DNA from: Lacticaseibacillus baoqingensis
Lineage (GTDB): Bacteria > Bacillota > Bacilli > Lactobacillales > Lactobacillaceae
DNA length: 64,000 nt
Direction of reading: 5' to 3'
Assembly (NCBI RefSeq): GCF_003946165.1
Contig: NZ_RHOI01000006.1
Location: 58,501-122,500 of the forward strand
The notes below the pieces were generated by a model. The model was not told the origin of the DNA. It saw nothing but the letters and a program-made list of their open reading frames with translations, and did no database searches. A program made the translations under genes and the position numbers. Shown here one piece after another: positions 16,227 through 24,594 of the stretch. The stretch's first letter is position 1. Each line of letters opens with the position of its first letter.

Positions 16227-17377
16227 GTGCTTATCTCTATCCGGTAAAAATGGCAGTGATCACCTTCCCGATTTTGGCGTTGGTGTTGGCACTGCCTTTT
16301 TTGATCATTCAGTATCGGCGCTATGGCAGCTTTATCTTTTGGCGGGCCTTCGTCGTCTATAGTTTCGTGTTTTACATGTTGACAGCGTATTTCTTGATCG
16401 TCTTGCCGCTGCCCAGTCGCGCGGCGGTGGCGGCGTTGACGACGCCAAAAGCAAACGTGATCCCGTTGACGGCCTTGCGCGAGTTTTTAAACACGACGGT
16501 ATTTTCGCCGCTGCATCCCGGGACTTGGCTAGCGGCGATGAAGCAGCCTGGGTTCATCCAGCCAGTCTTCAATATTGTGTTGACCATTCCGTTTGGGGTT
16601 TATCTGCGGTATTACTTCAAGCGGCCGTTAAAACAGATCCTGTTGTTGAGCTTTGGCTTGAGCCTATTTTTTGAGCTGACGCAGTTGTCTGGGCTGTATG
16701 GGTATTACCCGCGGCCTTATCGCTTGTTTGATGTCGATGATCTGATCTGTAATTCCAGCGGCGGCTTGATCGGCGGGCTGGTGGCGCCAACGTTGATGCG
16801 GGCGTTTCCGACGCGCGATGAAATGGATGCGCGCAGCCTGGCCAAAGGGCAGCACGTAGGCTGGCTGCGGCGGTTTGTCGCTTTTGTGGTCGATAACGTC
16901 GTCGTTGTCGGCATTGTGAGCGCCTTGTTGGGGTTGCTGTTGCATTTGTTAGGGATCGATCAGCACTTGGTCGTCTTGTTGAGTGAAGCGGTGATACCGC
17001 TGTTTTTTGCGCATGTCTTGGTACCGATATTTCATCAAGGCGCAACTTTTGGCAAAAGCTTAGTGCGGATCCGTTTGGTGAAAGAAAACGGGCAGGCGGT
17101 TGGCTTTTGGCGGTTGTTCCTGCGGGCCTTTTTGTTATATGGGGTGAGCTTGCAAGCGATTCGCGGGTTTTTCTTGACGTTCGAAGAGATTTTTTCAAAA
17201 TTTCATCGTACTGAGTTGAATTTCGCGCTGTTAGCGTTGTTTGGACTGGTGTGTGCGTTCTTATTGGTCAACTTCATTTGGGAAGCGGCGACCCGTGACA
17301 ATCATTATTTTTATGACGTTTGGGCGCAGACCAAACAGATCAGTACCGTGAAACAGGCGCAAGCCGCCAACGATTGA
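16223..17377 (+). CDS. VanZ-RDD domain membrane protein
   Basis: This 384-residue polytopic membrane protein joins two domains. An N-terminal VanZ-like region (about 1-190) has FFELTQLSGLYGYYPR and FDVDDLICNSSGG, typical of VanZ. A C-terminal RDD domain (about 215-370) has LRRFVAFVVDN and GATFGKSLVRIRLV. VanZ relatives are tied to glycopeptide tolerance, but the biochemical role of this fusion is not established. Its start overlaps purR, so the two are translationally coupled. Confidence 0.9.
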   Translation: MSAYLYPVKMAVITFPILALVLALPFLIIQYRRYGSFIFWRAFVVYSFVFYMLTAYFLIVLPLPSRAAVAALTTPKANVIPLTALREFLNTTVFSPLHPGTWLAAMKQPGFIQPVFNIVLTIPFGVYLRYYFKRPLKQILLLSFGLSLFFELTQLSGLYGYYPRPYRLFDVDDLICNSSGGLIGGLVAPTLMRAFPTRDEMDARSLAKGQHVGWLRRFVAFVVDNVVVVGIVSALLGLLLHLLGIDQHLVVLLSEAVIPLFFAHVLVPIFHQGATFGKSLVRIRLVKENGQAVGFWRLFLRAFLLYGVSLQAIRGFFLTFEEIFSKFHRTELNFALLALFGLVCAFLLVNFIWEAATRDNHYFYDVWAQTKQISTVKQAQAAND

Positions 17378-17395
17378 GTGTGGCAGCAGCGCAGA

Positions 17396-17444
17396 AAAAG
17401 GCGATCAAATTTCGGCGAATGCCAGATTTGAATCGCTTTTTTTG
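17396..17444 (+). terminator. Terminator after VanZ-RDD gene
   Basis: GCGATCAAAT at 17401-17410 pairs with ATTTGAATCGC at 17426-17436 (one bulge), followed by TTTTTTT. The stem is flanked by AAAAAG on the left. Confidence 0.75.
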
Positions 17445-17460
17445 CATGCGCAATTTCGAT

Positions 17461-17530
17461 AATATTCTAAATAGTTGTTGACGTGACCCGATACTGGCGC
17501 TACCATCTAATTAGAAAATATTCAAAATAG
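17461..17530 (+). promoter_or_regulatory. sdpRI promoter flanked by direct-repeat operator candidates
   Basis: TTGACG at 17478-17483, 17 bp, TACCAT at 17501-17506. It is flanked by AATATTCTAAATAG (17461-17474) and AATATTCAAAATAG (17517-17530), which match at 13 of 14 bases. These are likely SdpR binding sites for autorepression. Confidence 0.55.
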
Positions 17531-17545
17531 AATGGAGGCCAGCAA

Positions 17546-17830
17546 ATGGCAATGAGCGACACGTTAAAAGCCATTTCTGATCCAGTGCGGCGTCAGATCT
17601 TAAACTTGCTGAAAGACCAATCAAAGCCGGCAGGGGAAATCGCCGCCCAATTTGAGCTGACCCCGGCGACGGTATCCTACCATCTGAAACTGCTCAAACA
17701 GGCGCATTTGATCACGGAACGGCGAGAGAAGAATTTTATCTACTACGACTTGAATGCCAGTGTGTTTGAAGAGGTGCTTAGCTGGATCTACAGTCTCGGA
17801 ATTGGAGGAACTCCTCATGACAAAAAATAA
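17546..17830 (+). CDS. sdpR: ArsR-family autorepressor, SdpR type
   Basis: This 94-residue winged-helix protein (MSDTLKAISDPVRRQILNLL, recognition helix ATVSYHLKLLKQAHLI) has no ArsR metal cysteines, which fits the SdpR branch. The start follows GGAGG, and its end overlaps the next gene by 14 nt. SdpR proteins repress their own operon and are relieved when the partner SdpI senses its toxin or stress at the membrane. Confidence 0.88.
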   Translation: MAMSDTLKAISDPVRRQILNLLKDQSKPAGEIAAQFELTPATVSYHLKLLKQAHLITERREKNFIYYDLNASVFEEVLSWIYSLGIGGTPHDKK

Positions 17831-18473
17831 ATGGCTCGTATTAGCAATTACCAGTGCCGTGATTTTAGCCACCATGGGCTACGGGGTGAGCCAATACGAT
17901 TCACTACCAGCGACCATGGTGATACATTGGGGCATGGATAATCAACCGAATGGATGGATGCCCAAAGCCGGCGTCATTTACGGAATACCGCTGATCATGC
18001 TGGTGATCCATTTGATCACCGTTGGCAGCACCTACTGGGCCAGCAGTCACGGCCAAAGCGCACCGCGCTTTGAACGGATTACTGCGTGGATCATTCCAAT
18101 CGTGACCATTGTTATGTATGTGGTGACGATCCGCTATGCGCAAGGTCAGGCAGTCAACATTCGCTTGTGGGCAATTGCTGTCGTCGGTGCAGTATTCATC
18201 CTCATGGGCAATTACTTGCCCACGGTGCCGACAACTGCAGCTCGCCAAGGCTGGACCGGCATCGGCTTTAATGTGCCGTGGCAAGTGACCAATCAAGCAG
18301 GTACGTTAAAGACAATGCGGGTCTTAGGATACGTCATGGTAGCCGGCGGGATCTTGCTGTTGGGGAGTTTGTTCTTGCCGACAGTGGCTTCAGTCGTTGC
18401 GTTGGCGCTGGTCATCGCCGCAATTATTGTGGTGATGCCGCTGAGTTATGTTTGGACGACCCGCTCACACTAA
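17817..18473 (+). CDS. sdpI: SdpI-like membrane protein (DUF1648)
   Basis: This 218-residue membrane protein has six predicted segments, with the DUF1648 signature (SLPATMVIHWGMDNQPNGWMPK split by a turn) after the first and a C-terminal SdpI region (GWTGIGFNVPW). ATG 17817 follows GGAGGAA at good spacing. In Bacillus SdpI gives immunity to the SdpC toxin and sequesters SdpR. No sdpABC toxin genes are nearby, so this may be a stand-alone envelope-stress or bacteriocin-immunity pair. Confidence 0.88.
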   Translation: MTKNKWLVLAITSAVILATMGYGVSQYDSLPATMVIHWGMDNQPNGWMPKAGVIYGIPLIMLVIHLITVGSTYWASSHGQSAPRFERITAWIIPIVTIVMYVVTIRYAQGQAVNIRLWAIAVVGAVFILMGNYLPTVPTTAARQGWTGIGFNVPWQVTNQAGTLKTMRVLGYVMVAGGILLLGSLFLPTVASVVALALVIAAIIVVMPLSYVWTTRSH

Positions 18474-18830
18474 ACGCGCTTCTAATCGCAACGGTGAGGC
18501 GTCTCAAACATCGCGCCGTGCTCCGGCTGCGCCGAAACCCGCCACGCTGCTTGAGACACTCACCTAAAACCGCGATTCGTCACGCTCTCCCATAAACGCG
18601 CTCACCAAGGCAACGGGCCGCGGGTAAGGCAGCCTGGCCTTGGCACGGCTGCGCCGCACCCGACCAGGCTGCCTTACCCACACACCCCTAAAAGCGCCTT
18701 GGTTCACGCTCTCACGACAAAGACACGTCCAGTGTGTGCTGACGTGTCTCGGGCGATTCCTTGCAGGGCAAGGCGCGGTTGCCGGACCGCGGTTTGTTGG
18801 GATACGATGCCTGAGTTTGCGCTCAGGGCT
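18471..18830. repeat. Cluster of six perfect or nested inverted repeats, including two tandem large cruciform units
   Basis: Unit 1 starts TAAACGCGCT (18471) and ends TCACGCTCTC (18580-18589), with three nested stems: 18484-18489/18572-18577, 18493-18498/18559-18564 and 18501-18507/18551-18557. Unit 2 starts TAAACGCGCT (18593) and ends TCACGCTCTC (18704-18713), with stems 18605-18611/18696-18702 and a 16-bp perfect stem 18622-18637/18664-18679. Both have GGCTGCGCCG at the apex, but the arm sequences differ while pairing is kept. Four simple hairpins follow: 18721-18749, 18759-18773, 18774-18791 and 18810-18827. No coding gene fits. Confidence 0.75.
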
Positions 18831-19359
18831 TGGCCGTTTTGACTTCTTGGCAGGTTTGAGCCCGCTTTAAGGGTGGTACGCCAGTGTCTCGCCCGTGCCC
18901 GAGTCTTTCCAGGCCATCTTCGGGATTTATCTCTTAGCGTGTGTGAGGCCCAGGTTGCCCCGGCTGGCTGCCCCACTGTTGATGTCTGGGAAAACTTATG
19001 GAGTGCGCACCACCATACCCAGCCACATGATCGTTCGATTAAGATACCACGCTTTGCCGATAATGTAAAGAATAAATTTTGAGATTTTTTGGATATTTTT
19101 CTAAGATATACCAATAACGAAAAATGATAGCTATTTGGCAATGATTAAAGCAAATTTGCTATGATACCAATAATAAACGTTGGCTGCATAACCATTATCA
19201 TGACACCAATGATATAACGGCAATATACATGCGCCTTTTTTCTTATTTGCATACCGCTTGTGATCAACTCCAAGCTTGCCAGCGTCTGGCAGTTCGAGCG
19301 CCTAAGTCGTCAGGGGTAGGCTGTGGTATCATGGAAGAAACCATTCAAGGAGATTTGTC
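18831..19359 (+). other. Non-coding stretch before glmU with extended -10 promoter
   Basis: No convincing gene was found; a minus-strand open frame here is rich in Arg, Ser and Trp and has no family features. From about 19035 the sequence turns AT-rich. A plausible glmU promoter is TTGGCA (19135-19140) with a long 19-bp spacer to TATGAT (19160-19165), which has an extended TG at 19157-19158. Confidence 0.4.
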
Positions 19360-20745
19360 ATGAAGAAGTTTACGATTATTCTTGCGGCTGGTAAGGGCAC
19401 GCGGATGAAGTCTAGTTTATATAAGGTGTTGCATCCAGTTTGCGGCAAGCCGATGGTCGATCACGTTTTGACCCAAGTGGAAAAAACAGATCAAGACGCG
19501 GTGGTGACGGTTGTCGGTCACGGCGCACAAGCAGTCGAAAAAGCATTAGGCAACCGGACACAGTTTGTGGTCCAAGCTGAGCAGCTAGGCACTGGCCACG
19601 CCGTGTTACAAGCAGAACCGCTGTTAGGCGACCAAGCGGGGATGACGCTGATCGCATCTGGCGACACGCCGCTGTTTACCGCTGAGACGTTTGAGAAGCT
19701 TTTTGCTTATCATGAAGCCCAAGGCGCCAAAGCAACGGTGCTGACGGCTGTTGCGCCGGATCCGTTTGGCTACGGCCGCGTGATCCGCAATGCAGATGGC
19801 TCCGTGCAAAAAATCGTCGAACAAAAAGATGCCACCCCAGCAGAAGCCCAAGTGGCCGAGATCAATACTGGGGTGTATTGCTTTGATAATCAGAGCTTAT
19901 TTGCGGCCTTGCATCAAGTTGGCAACGATAACGCACAAGGAGAATATTATTTGCCAGATGTCATCGAGATCTTAAAGGCCCAAGGGGCAGTCGTCGGCGC
20001 ATATCAAATGGCAGATTTCACCGAATCAATGGGGGTCAATGACCGCGTGGCTTTGGCTGCAGCGACAAAGGTCATGCAACGGCGGATCAATGAAGCTCAC
20101 ATGCGCAATGGGGTGACCATGATCGATCCGGCAACGACTTATATCGATGCGGATGTGGTGATCGGCAATGACACCGTGATCGAGCCTGGCGTGTATTTGA
20201 AGGGCAAGACGACGATCGGTTCGAATTGCGTGGTCGGCACACATTCTGAGCTGATCAATGCGACGATTGAAGACGGCGTGCGGATCACCAGCTCCACTAT
20301 TGAAGATTCGATCATGCGCAAAGGTTCTAATATTGGCCCGAACTCGCACTTGCGCCCGCAATCTGATATTGGCGAAGAGGTCCACATTGGTAATTTCTGC
20401 GAAGTGAAAAAAGCGACTCTAGGCGCCCGCACCAAACTCGGCCATCTCAGCTATGTCGGGGATGCGACGTTAGGAGCAGATATCAATGTCGGTTGCGGCG
20501 TCGTGTTTGTGAACTATGATGGCGTCAAAAAGTTCCACTCCAACGTCGGGGATAAGAGTTTCATCGGTTCTAATGCCAATATCGTCGCCCCAGTTAATTT
20601 GGCCGATCACTCGTTTGTGGCTGCTGGTTCGACGATCACTAAAGATGTCCCGTTCCACGCCATGGGGATCGCACGTTCACGCCAGACGAACAAGGAAGAC
20701 TTCTGGAAGCGGCTGCCGATCGCTAATGATCCTGACTGGAACTGA
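19360..20745 (+). CDS. glmU: Bifunctional UDP-GlcNAc pyrophosphorylase / glucosamine-1-P N-acetyltransferase
   Basis: This 461-residue enzyme has an N-terminal uridylyltransferase domain ([11 protein letters not shown] at 8-18, GDTPL near 103) and a C-terminal left-handed beta-helix acetyltransferase domain (hexapeptide repeats from about 250, [20 protein letters not shown]). It makes UDP-GlcNAc for peptidoglycan and wall polymers. The start follows CAAGGAG. The position before prs is conserved in Firmicutes. Confidence 0.98.
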   Translation: MKKFTIILAAGKGTRMKSSLYKVLHPVCGKPMVDHVLTQVEKTDQDAVVTVVGHGAQAVEKALGNRTQFVVQAEQLGTGHAVLQAEPLLGDQAGMTLIASGDTPLFTAETFEKLFAYHEAQGAKATVLTAVAPDPFGYGRVIRNADGSVQKIVEQKDATPAEAQVAEINTGVYCFDNQSLFAALHQVGNDNAQGEYYLPDVIEILKAQGAVVGAYQMADFTESMGVNDRVALAAATKVMQRRINEAHMRNGVTMIDPATTYIDADVVIGNDTVIEPGVYLKGKTTIGSNCVVGTHSELINATIEDGVRITSSTIEDSIMRKGSNIGPNSHLRPQSDIGEEVHIGNFCEVKKATLGARTKLGHLSYVGDATLGADINVGCGVVFVNYDGVKKFHSNVGDKSFIGSNANIVAPVNLADHSFVAAGSTITKDVPFHAMGIARSRQTNKEDFWKRLPIANDPDWN

Positions 20746-20765
20746 TTCAGCAGCTTTGTTTAATC

Positions 20766-20820
20766 AGCGGTGCCAGTGCCTGCTCGTATTTTGAGGAGAT
20801 ATTGGCACCGCTTTGGTTTG
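20766..20820 (+). terminator. Terminator after glmU
   Basis: A 10-bp perfect stem (AGCGGTGCCA at 20766-20775 with TGGCACCGCT at 20803-20812) with a long loop, followed by TTGGTTTG. Confidence 0.65.
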
Positions 20821-20965
20821 TCCATATGGGGTCAAAGCGGCACAAATTTTGGGCGACCCAGCAAAAACCTAGCAATTTCGGGACCAATGATGGTTTTCAT
20901 AAATAGAAATCTCATTTTCACGCGCTTACATACGGAAATAATTCCCCACAGCCGAAACTTTTTGA

Positions 20966-21027
20966 TATACTTGGTGCTGTGTGAGTTCGCGGAAACCGGG
21001 TAACGTTCGGCTTTACCGCTCACAGTT
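20966..21027 (+). promoter_or_regulatory. prs promoter and structured 5' leader with PurBox-like site
   Basis: TATACT at 20966-20971 has an extended TG (20963-20964). The leader contains CGTTCGG at 21004-21010. Read on the minus strand, the surrounding AAAGCCGAACGTT matches the lactococcal PurBox AWWWCCGAACWWT at 11 of 13 positions. GGTAA and TTACC around it, and CTGTGTGAG with CTCACAG outside, can form a hairpin. The rest of 20821-20965 shows nothing clear. Confidence 0.45.
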
Positions 21028-21062
21028 GTGATGTGCACAAATTAAATCAGGTGGAGGAAACC

Positions 21063-22037
21063 ATGCCAGAGCATTATGCCGATCCAAAGTTGAAGATTTT
21101 TGCCTTGAATTCGAACAAGCCGCTTGCTGAAAAGATCGCGGCCGAAGTCGGTGTCGAATTAGGTAAGTCATCTGTCAAGCGTTTCAGCGATGGAGAAATT
21201 CAAATCAACATCGAAGAGAGTATTCGTGGGGATGATATCTATCTCGTGCAATCGACCTCCGCACCAGTGAATGACAACTTGATGGAACTCTTGATCATGA
21301 TCGATGCCCTGAAGCGGGCCAGCGCCCATACGATCAGTGTCGTGATGCCTTATTATGGCTACGCCCGGCAAGATCGCAAAGCGCGCAGTCGCGAACCGAT
21401 CACTGCTAAGTTAGTGGCCAACATGCTAGAACGTGCCGGTGCAACGCGGGTTTTGGCATTGGACTTGCATGCCGCGCAGATCCAAGGGTTCTTCGATATT
21501 CCAGTCGATCACCTGATGGGGGCCCCGTTATTAGCCGATTACTTCTTGCGCAATGAATATACCGGTGAAGATACTGTCGTGGTTTCGCCTGATCATGGCG
21601 GCGTGACGCGCGCGCGTAAGCTGGCAGAATTCTTGAAGGCGCCGATCGCGATCATCGACAAGCGCCGCCCGCGGCCGAATGTTGCTGAAGTCATGAACAT
21701 CGTCGGCCAAGTCGATGGCAAGCATTGCATCATCATCGACGATATGATCGACACTGCAGGCACCATCACCTTAGCGGCTGCCGCATTGAAAAATGCCGGC
21801 GCCACTGAAGTCTTAGTGGCCGCAACGCATGCGATCTTCTCAGGCCCGGCGGTTGAACGCCTGGAAAATTCTGTGATCGAACAAGTCGTTGTGACGGACT
21901 CCATCCAACTCGCTGAAGACAAAAAGCTCGACAAGCTGGTCCAAGTATCGGTTGGTCCGCTGATCGGGCGCGCGATTACCCGGATCCAAGAAAACAAGCC
22001 GGTTTCCCCATTATTCGAAAACCGCTTCAAGAAATAA
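21063..22037 (+). CDS. prs: Ribose-phosphate pyrophosphokinase (PRPP synthetase)
   Basis: This 324-residue class I PRPP synthetase has [17 protein letters not shown], the histidine motif [12 protein letters not shown] and the PRPP loop [13 protein letters not shown]. It makes PRPP, the co-effector of PurR and precursor of nucleotides, His and Trp. ATG 21063 follows AGGTGGAGGAAACC; an upstream in-frame ATG lacks a ribosome site. Confidence 0.98.
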   Translation: MPEHYADPKLKIFALNSNKPLAEKIAAEVGVELGKSSVKRFSDGEIQINIEESIRGDDIYLVQSTSAPVNDNLMELLIMIDALKRASAHTISVVMPYYGYARQDRKARSREPITAKLVANMLERAGATRVLALDLHAAQIQGFFDIPVDHLMGAPLLADYFLRNEYTGEDTVVVSPDHGGVTRARKLAEFLKAPIAIIDKRRPRPNVAEVMNIVGQVDGKHCIIIDDMIDTAGTITLAAAALKNAGATEVLVAATHAIFSGPAVERLENSVIEQVVVTDSIQLAEDKKLDKLVQVSVGPLIGRAITRIQENKPVSPLFENRFKK

Positions 22038-22055
22038 CCGGCATGACCGAGACCA

Positions 22056-22088
22056 CACCGCTGAAAACCCTTCAGCGGTGTTTTTTTG
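22056..22088 (+). terminator. Terminator after prs
   Basis: CACCGCTGAA at 22056-22065 pairs with TTCAGCGGTG at 22071-22080, followed by TTTTTTT. Confidence 0.95.
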
Positions 22089-22089
22089 C

Positions 22090-22262
22090 GCATATGATGT
22101 TACCTAAACAGTCTTGAGATCATCAAACTTTCTTCACAAGCCACCGGTAATATAAACAACATAGAAAGCAACTACCCCAGCTTTCTACCCCACTTTTTCA
22201 TTTTTACTCCTCCAAAGTAAAACCAACCCTTTTTGGCCGCCAACCCCATGGCGGCTTTTTTG
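22090..22262 (+). ncRNA. Possible small RNA: hairpin plus free-standing terminator
   Basis: After the prs terminator, AGAAAGC (from 22163) can pair with GCTTTCT (to 22186). A separate terminator follows (GCCGCC 22236-22241 with GGCGGC 22250-22255, then TTTTTT) with no gene before it. An isolated terminator suggests an independent short transcript, but no good promoter was found. The rest, up to 22360, shows only the ribosome site of the next gene. Confidence 0.25.
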
Positions 22263-22360
22263 CGTTTAAATGCTAAAGGACCAAGAAATCCCTTTCATTC
22301 AGGCGGCGTAAGGCTTATGGTAAAGAAGATGATGATGGCACAGACTATGGGAGGCAATCA

Positions 22361-22606
22361 ATGTTCCAGTTTTTGACGTACCCGATGCTTGTTGCAGAAG
22401 ATGTGCAAGATCCAGCACACCGGTTCACCTTTACCAGTCCAGATTTTACGAATTTACAGATCAGCGGCCCAACAATCGTCGGCACTGCTCGAGCTTGTGG
22501 GCAAGCGATCACCGCGACCTTAGCGGCAGGCACGCCGGCCCCGACGCCGACCACCTTGGATACCGCTAAACAGCGGGTGGTCTATGTTGTGGTCGACCAC
22601 CGCTAA
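22361..22606 (+). CDS. Small protein with HicB-like N-terminus, unknown function
   Basis: This 81-residue protein starts at an ATG after GGGAGGCAA. The sequence FLTYPMLVAED...HRFTFTSPDFTN...GPTIVGTARACGQAITATL follows the pattern of HicB-type antitoxin domains (a short beta-strand repeat, then an amphipathic helix), but similarity is weak and there is no C-terminal DNA-binding domain. No HicA-like toxin is adjacent. It has its own strong terminator, so it is a single-gene unit. Confidence 0.6.
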   Translation: MFQFLTYPMLVAEDVQDPAHRFTFTSPDFTNLQISGPTIVGTARACGQAITATLAAGTPAPTPTTLDTAKQRVVYVVVDHR

Positions 22607-22612
22607 TGACTA

Positions 22613-22645
22613 AACAGCAGGCGAGTTTCGCCTGCTGTTTTTGTA
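22613..22645 (+). terminator. Terminator after the HicB-like gene
   Basis: AACAGCAGGCGA at 22613-22624 pairs with TCGCCTGCTGTT at 22628-22639, followed by TTT. Confidence 0.9.
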
Positions 22646-22667
22646 CGGAACAAATTTATGAAACCGA

Positions 22668-22696
22668 TTGCAAATAAGTCGTCAGTCTACTAAAAT
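22668..22696 (+). promoter_or_regulatory. galM promoter
   Basis: TTGCAA at 22668-22673, 17 bp, TAAAAT at 22691-22696. Confidence 0.65.
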
Positions 22697-22739
22697 TTGG
22701 GCTAAGACGACCATCACAGATGGCAAAGGAGGAATGATT

Positions 22740-23738
22740 TTGGTTGAAACACAAGCGTTCGGAACGGTTCGCGGCCAAGCGGTCACGGCATATACGCTGA
22801 CCAATGCGCATGGGGTGCGGTTAACGTGCCTGGATTATGGGGCGACTTGGCTCAAGTTAGAAGTGCCCATCGCCAGCGGCTGGCAAAATTTGTTACTGAC
22901 CTCGCCAGACATCAGCGGTTACGCGGATCTAGGCAGCTACCATGGCAAGACCATCGGGCGAGTGGCTGGCCGCATCGGCGCTGGCAAATATGCCCAAGCC
23001 TTACCGGCTAATGAAGGGACCACGACGCTTCATGGCGGCCCGCACGGGTTTAGTACCTTGATGTGGCAGGCGCAAGCGCAAGCAGACCGTTTGGTGTTTA
23101 CGCGCCACATTACCAGCGCAGAAGACGGCTTTCCCGGCAACATTGACGTCAAAGTGACCTACACGTTAACGCCCAGCGATGATGTTTTGATCGATTTTGA
23201 GGCTGCCACAGATCAGCCGACTTTATTCAACCCGACCAATCATGCGTATTGGAACTTGAATCCCGGCGACGACACGATCCAAAACCATCAACTAACCATC
23301 AACAGCAGTCAGCATTTTGAAGTGCAAGCCAACAAAGTTCCTACTGGTGAATTGCTGGCCAATGCGCATAGCGGCTTTGATTTTGCTCGGCCGACGAACC
23401 TCGCAGATGCCTTGGCGATCATGCAAACCACCGTTGAAAAAGGCTATGATGACATCTTTTTGCTCACACCGCATACGCCAGATATGCCAATTGCTAAGCT
23501 CACTCAAGGGCCGCGCAGCGTGACCATGTATTCCAGCCGCAACGCATTAGTGGTGTTCACCGCCAATGCCTTTGGTGATGAATTGAACTTTGGCGCCAAA
23601 ACATCGCGGCCATACATCGGGATCGCCATGGAAGCGCAGACGGCGTCAAGCGCAGTTTCCGATCCCCGGTATGGAGACATTTCCTTGGTGCCTGAACAAC
23701 CGCGTCATGAACAGATCAAGTACCACTTTGATTATTGA
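22740..23738 (+). CDS. galM: Aldose 1-epimerase (galactose mutarotase)
   Basis: This 332-residue GalM has the catalytic histidines in LHGGPHG (H98, H102) and NPTNHAYWN (H168) and the catalytic Glu near the C-terminus in AMEAQTAS. It interconverts alpha and beta anomers of aldoses. TTG 22740 is chosen because AAAGGAGG (22725-22732) lies 7 nt upstream; an in-frame ATG at 22734 is too close to it. It shares a bidirectional terminator with araD and probably helps supply the correct anomer of arabinose or galactose. Confidence 0.93.
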   Translation: MVETQAFGTVRGQAVTAYTLTNAHGVRLTCLDYGATWLKLEVPIASGWQNLLLTSPDISGYADLGSYHGKTIGRVAGRIGAGKYAQALPANEGTTTLHGGPHGFSTLMWQAQAQADRLVFTRHITSAEDGFPGNIDVKVTYTLTPSDDVLIDFEAATDQPTLFNPTNHAYWNLNPGDDTIQNHQLTINSSQHFEVQANKVPTGELLANAHSGFDFARPTNLADALAIMQTTVEKGYDDIFLLTPHTPDMPIAKLTQGPRSVTMYSSRNALVVFTANAFGDELNFGAKTSRPYIGIAMEAQTASSAVSDPRYGDISLVPEQPRHEQIKYHFDY

Positions 23739-23750
23739 AGGAAGGACTTA

Positions 23751-23794
23751 TCAAAAACACCTGCACGTCAATCCAGACGTACAGGTGTTTTTGA
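23751..23794. terminator. Bidirectional terminator between galM and araD
   Basis: An imperfect 18-bp stem (23751-23768 with 23777-23794) has an A-run on the left and a T-run on the right, so it can end both convergent transcripts. Confidence 0.9.
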
Positions 23795-24514
23795 TTATTT
23801 ATGGGCGTTGCTCTTAGGATTGTTTTGCCCGTAGTACGCATTTTTGCCATGCTTGCGGTAATAGTGCTTGTCCAGTAAGTATTGCGGTACATGACTGTCG
23901 CGATGACTAAGCGTCAAGGCGTGGTAATCGATCTCAGCGACGACTTCCATGACTTTGGCATTGTAAACGGCTTTAGCCGGCGTTGCGCCCCAAGCAAACG
24001 GGCCGTGTTGCGCAACCAGCACAGCTGGCACAGCATTGTGGTCGATCCCGCGGTCGGCAAAAGTTTTAACGATCGCGTTGCCAGTTTCATCTTCATAGGC
24101 GGTTTCGATTTGTGCTTTGGTCAACGCTTCAGAAACAGGGATATCGCCGTAAAAAGTATCCGCGGCCGTTGTATTCAAGTTAGGAATATCCATTTCTGCG
24201 GAGGCAAACGAAACTGCCCAAGGAGAATGGGTATGTACGATCCCGCCAATGTCAGGGAAGGCATTATACAACACCGTATGTGTCGGCGTATCGCTGGAGG
24301 GATTGAGCTTGCCTTCAACAACTTCGCCTTTCAGATTCACAACGACCATATCAGCTGGCGTCAGTTGATCGTAATCAACGCCAGACGGCTTGATGACAAA
24401 TAGGCCTTTTTCCCGGTCAATGCCGCTGACATTCCCCCAAGTAAAGGTCACGAGGTCGAGTTTTGGCAATTGCATGTTCGCATCATAGACTTCTTTTTTT
24501 AACGCTTCTAGCAC
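23795..24514 (-). CDS. araD: L-ribulose-5-phosphate 4-epimerase
   Basis: This 239-residue class II aldolase-fold enzyme has QLPKLDLVTFTWGNVSG, the zinc histidines in GGIVHTHSPWAV and LVAQHGPFAWG, and a C-terminal HYYRKHGKNAYYGQ. It converts L-ribulose-5-P to D-xylulose-5-P, the last step of arabinose catabolism. GTG 24514 is preferred to GTG 24523: it is 9 nt after GGAGG, and the family begins MLEALK. The gene is 12 kb from araA and araB but has its own AraR-like box. Confidence 0.96.
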   Translation of the reverse strand: MLEALKKEVYDANMQLPKLDLVTFTWGNVSGIDREKGLFVIKPSGVDYDQLTPADMVVVNLKGEVVEGKLNPSSDTPTHTVLYNAFPDIGGIVHTHSPWAVSFASAEMDIPNLNTTAADTFYGDIPVSEALTKAQIETAYEDETGNAIVKTFADRGIDHNAVPAVLVAQHGPFAWGATPAKAVYNAKVMEVVAEIDYHALTLSHRDSHVPQYLLDKHYYRKHGKNAYYGQNNPKSNAHK

Positions 24515-24565
24515 AATGATCACCCTCCGATAGATTGTAAAAAATGGATGCCCTTACAATTTCGA

Positions 24566-24594
24566 ATTTTAAGTTAATTGTGCGTACAAGTCAA
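24566..24594 (-). promoter_or_regulatory. araD promoter with AraR-like operator
   Basis: Read on the minus strand: TTGACT (24589-24594), 17 bp, TAAAAT (24566-24571). The spacer holds ACTTGTACGCACAATT (24576-24591), close to the Bacillus AraR operator ATTTGTACGTACAAAT. Its position predicts repression by steric block. Confidence 0.75.

Noticed and set aside
18704..19141. 145-codon minus-strand frame before glmU
   Set aside because: Composition is Arg/Ser/Trp-rich, it runs through several hairpins and has no ribosome site or family motif.
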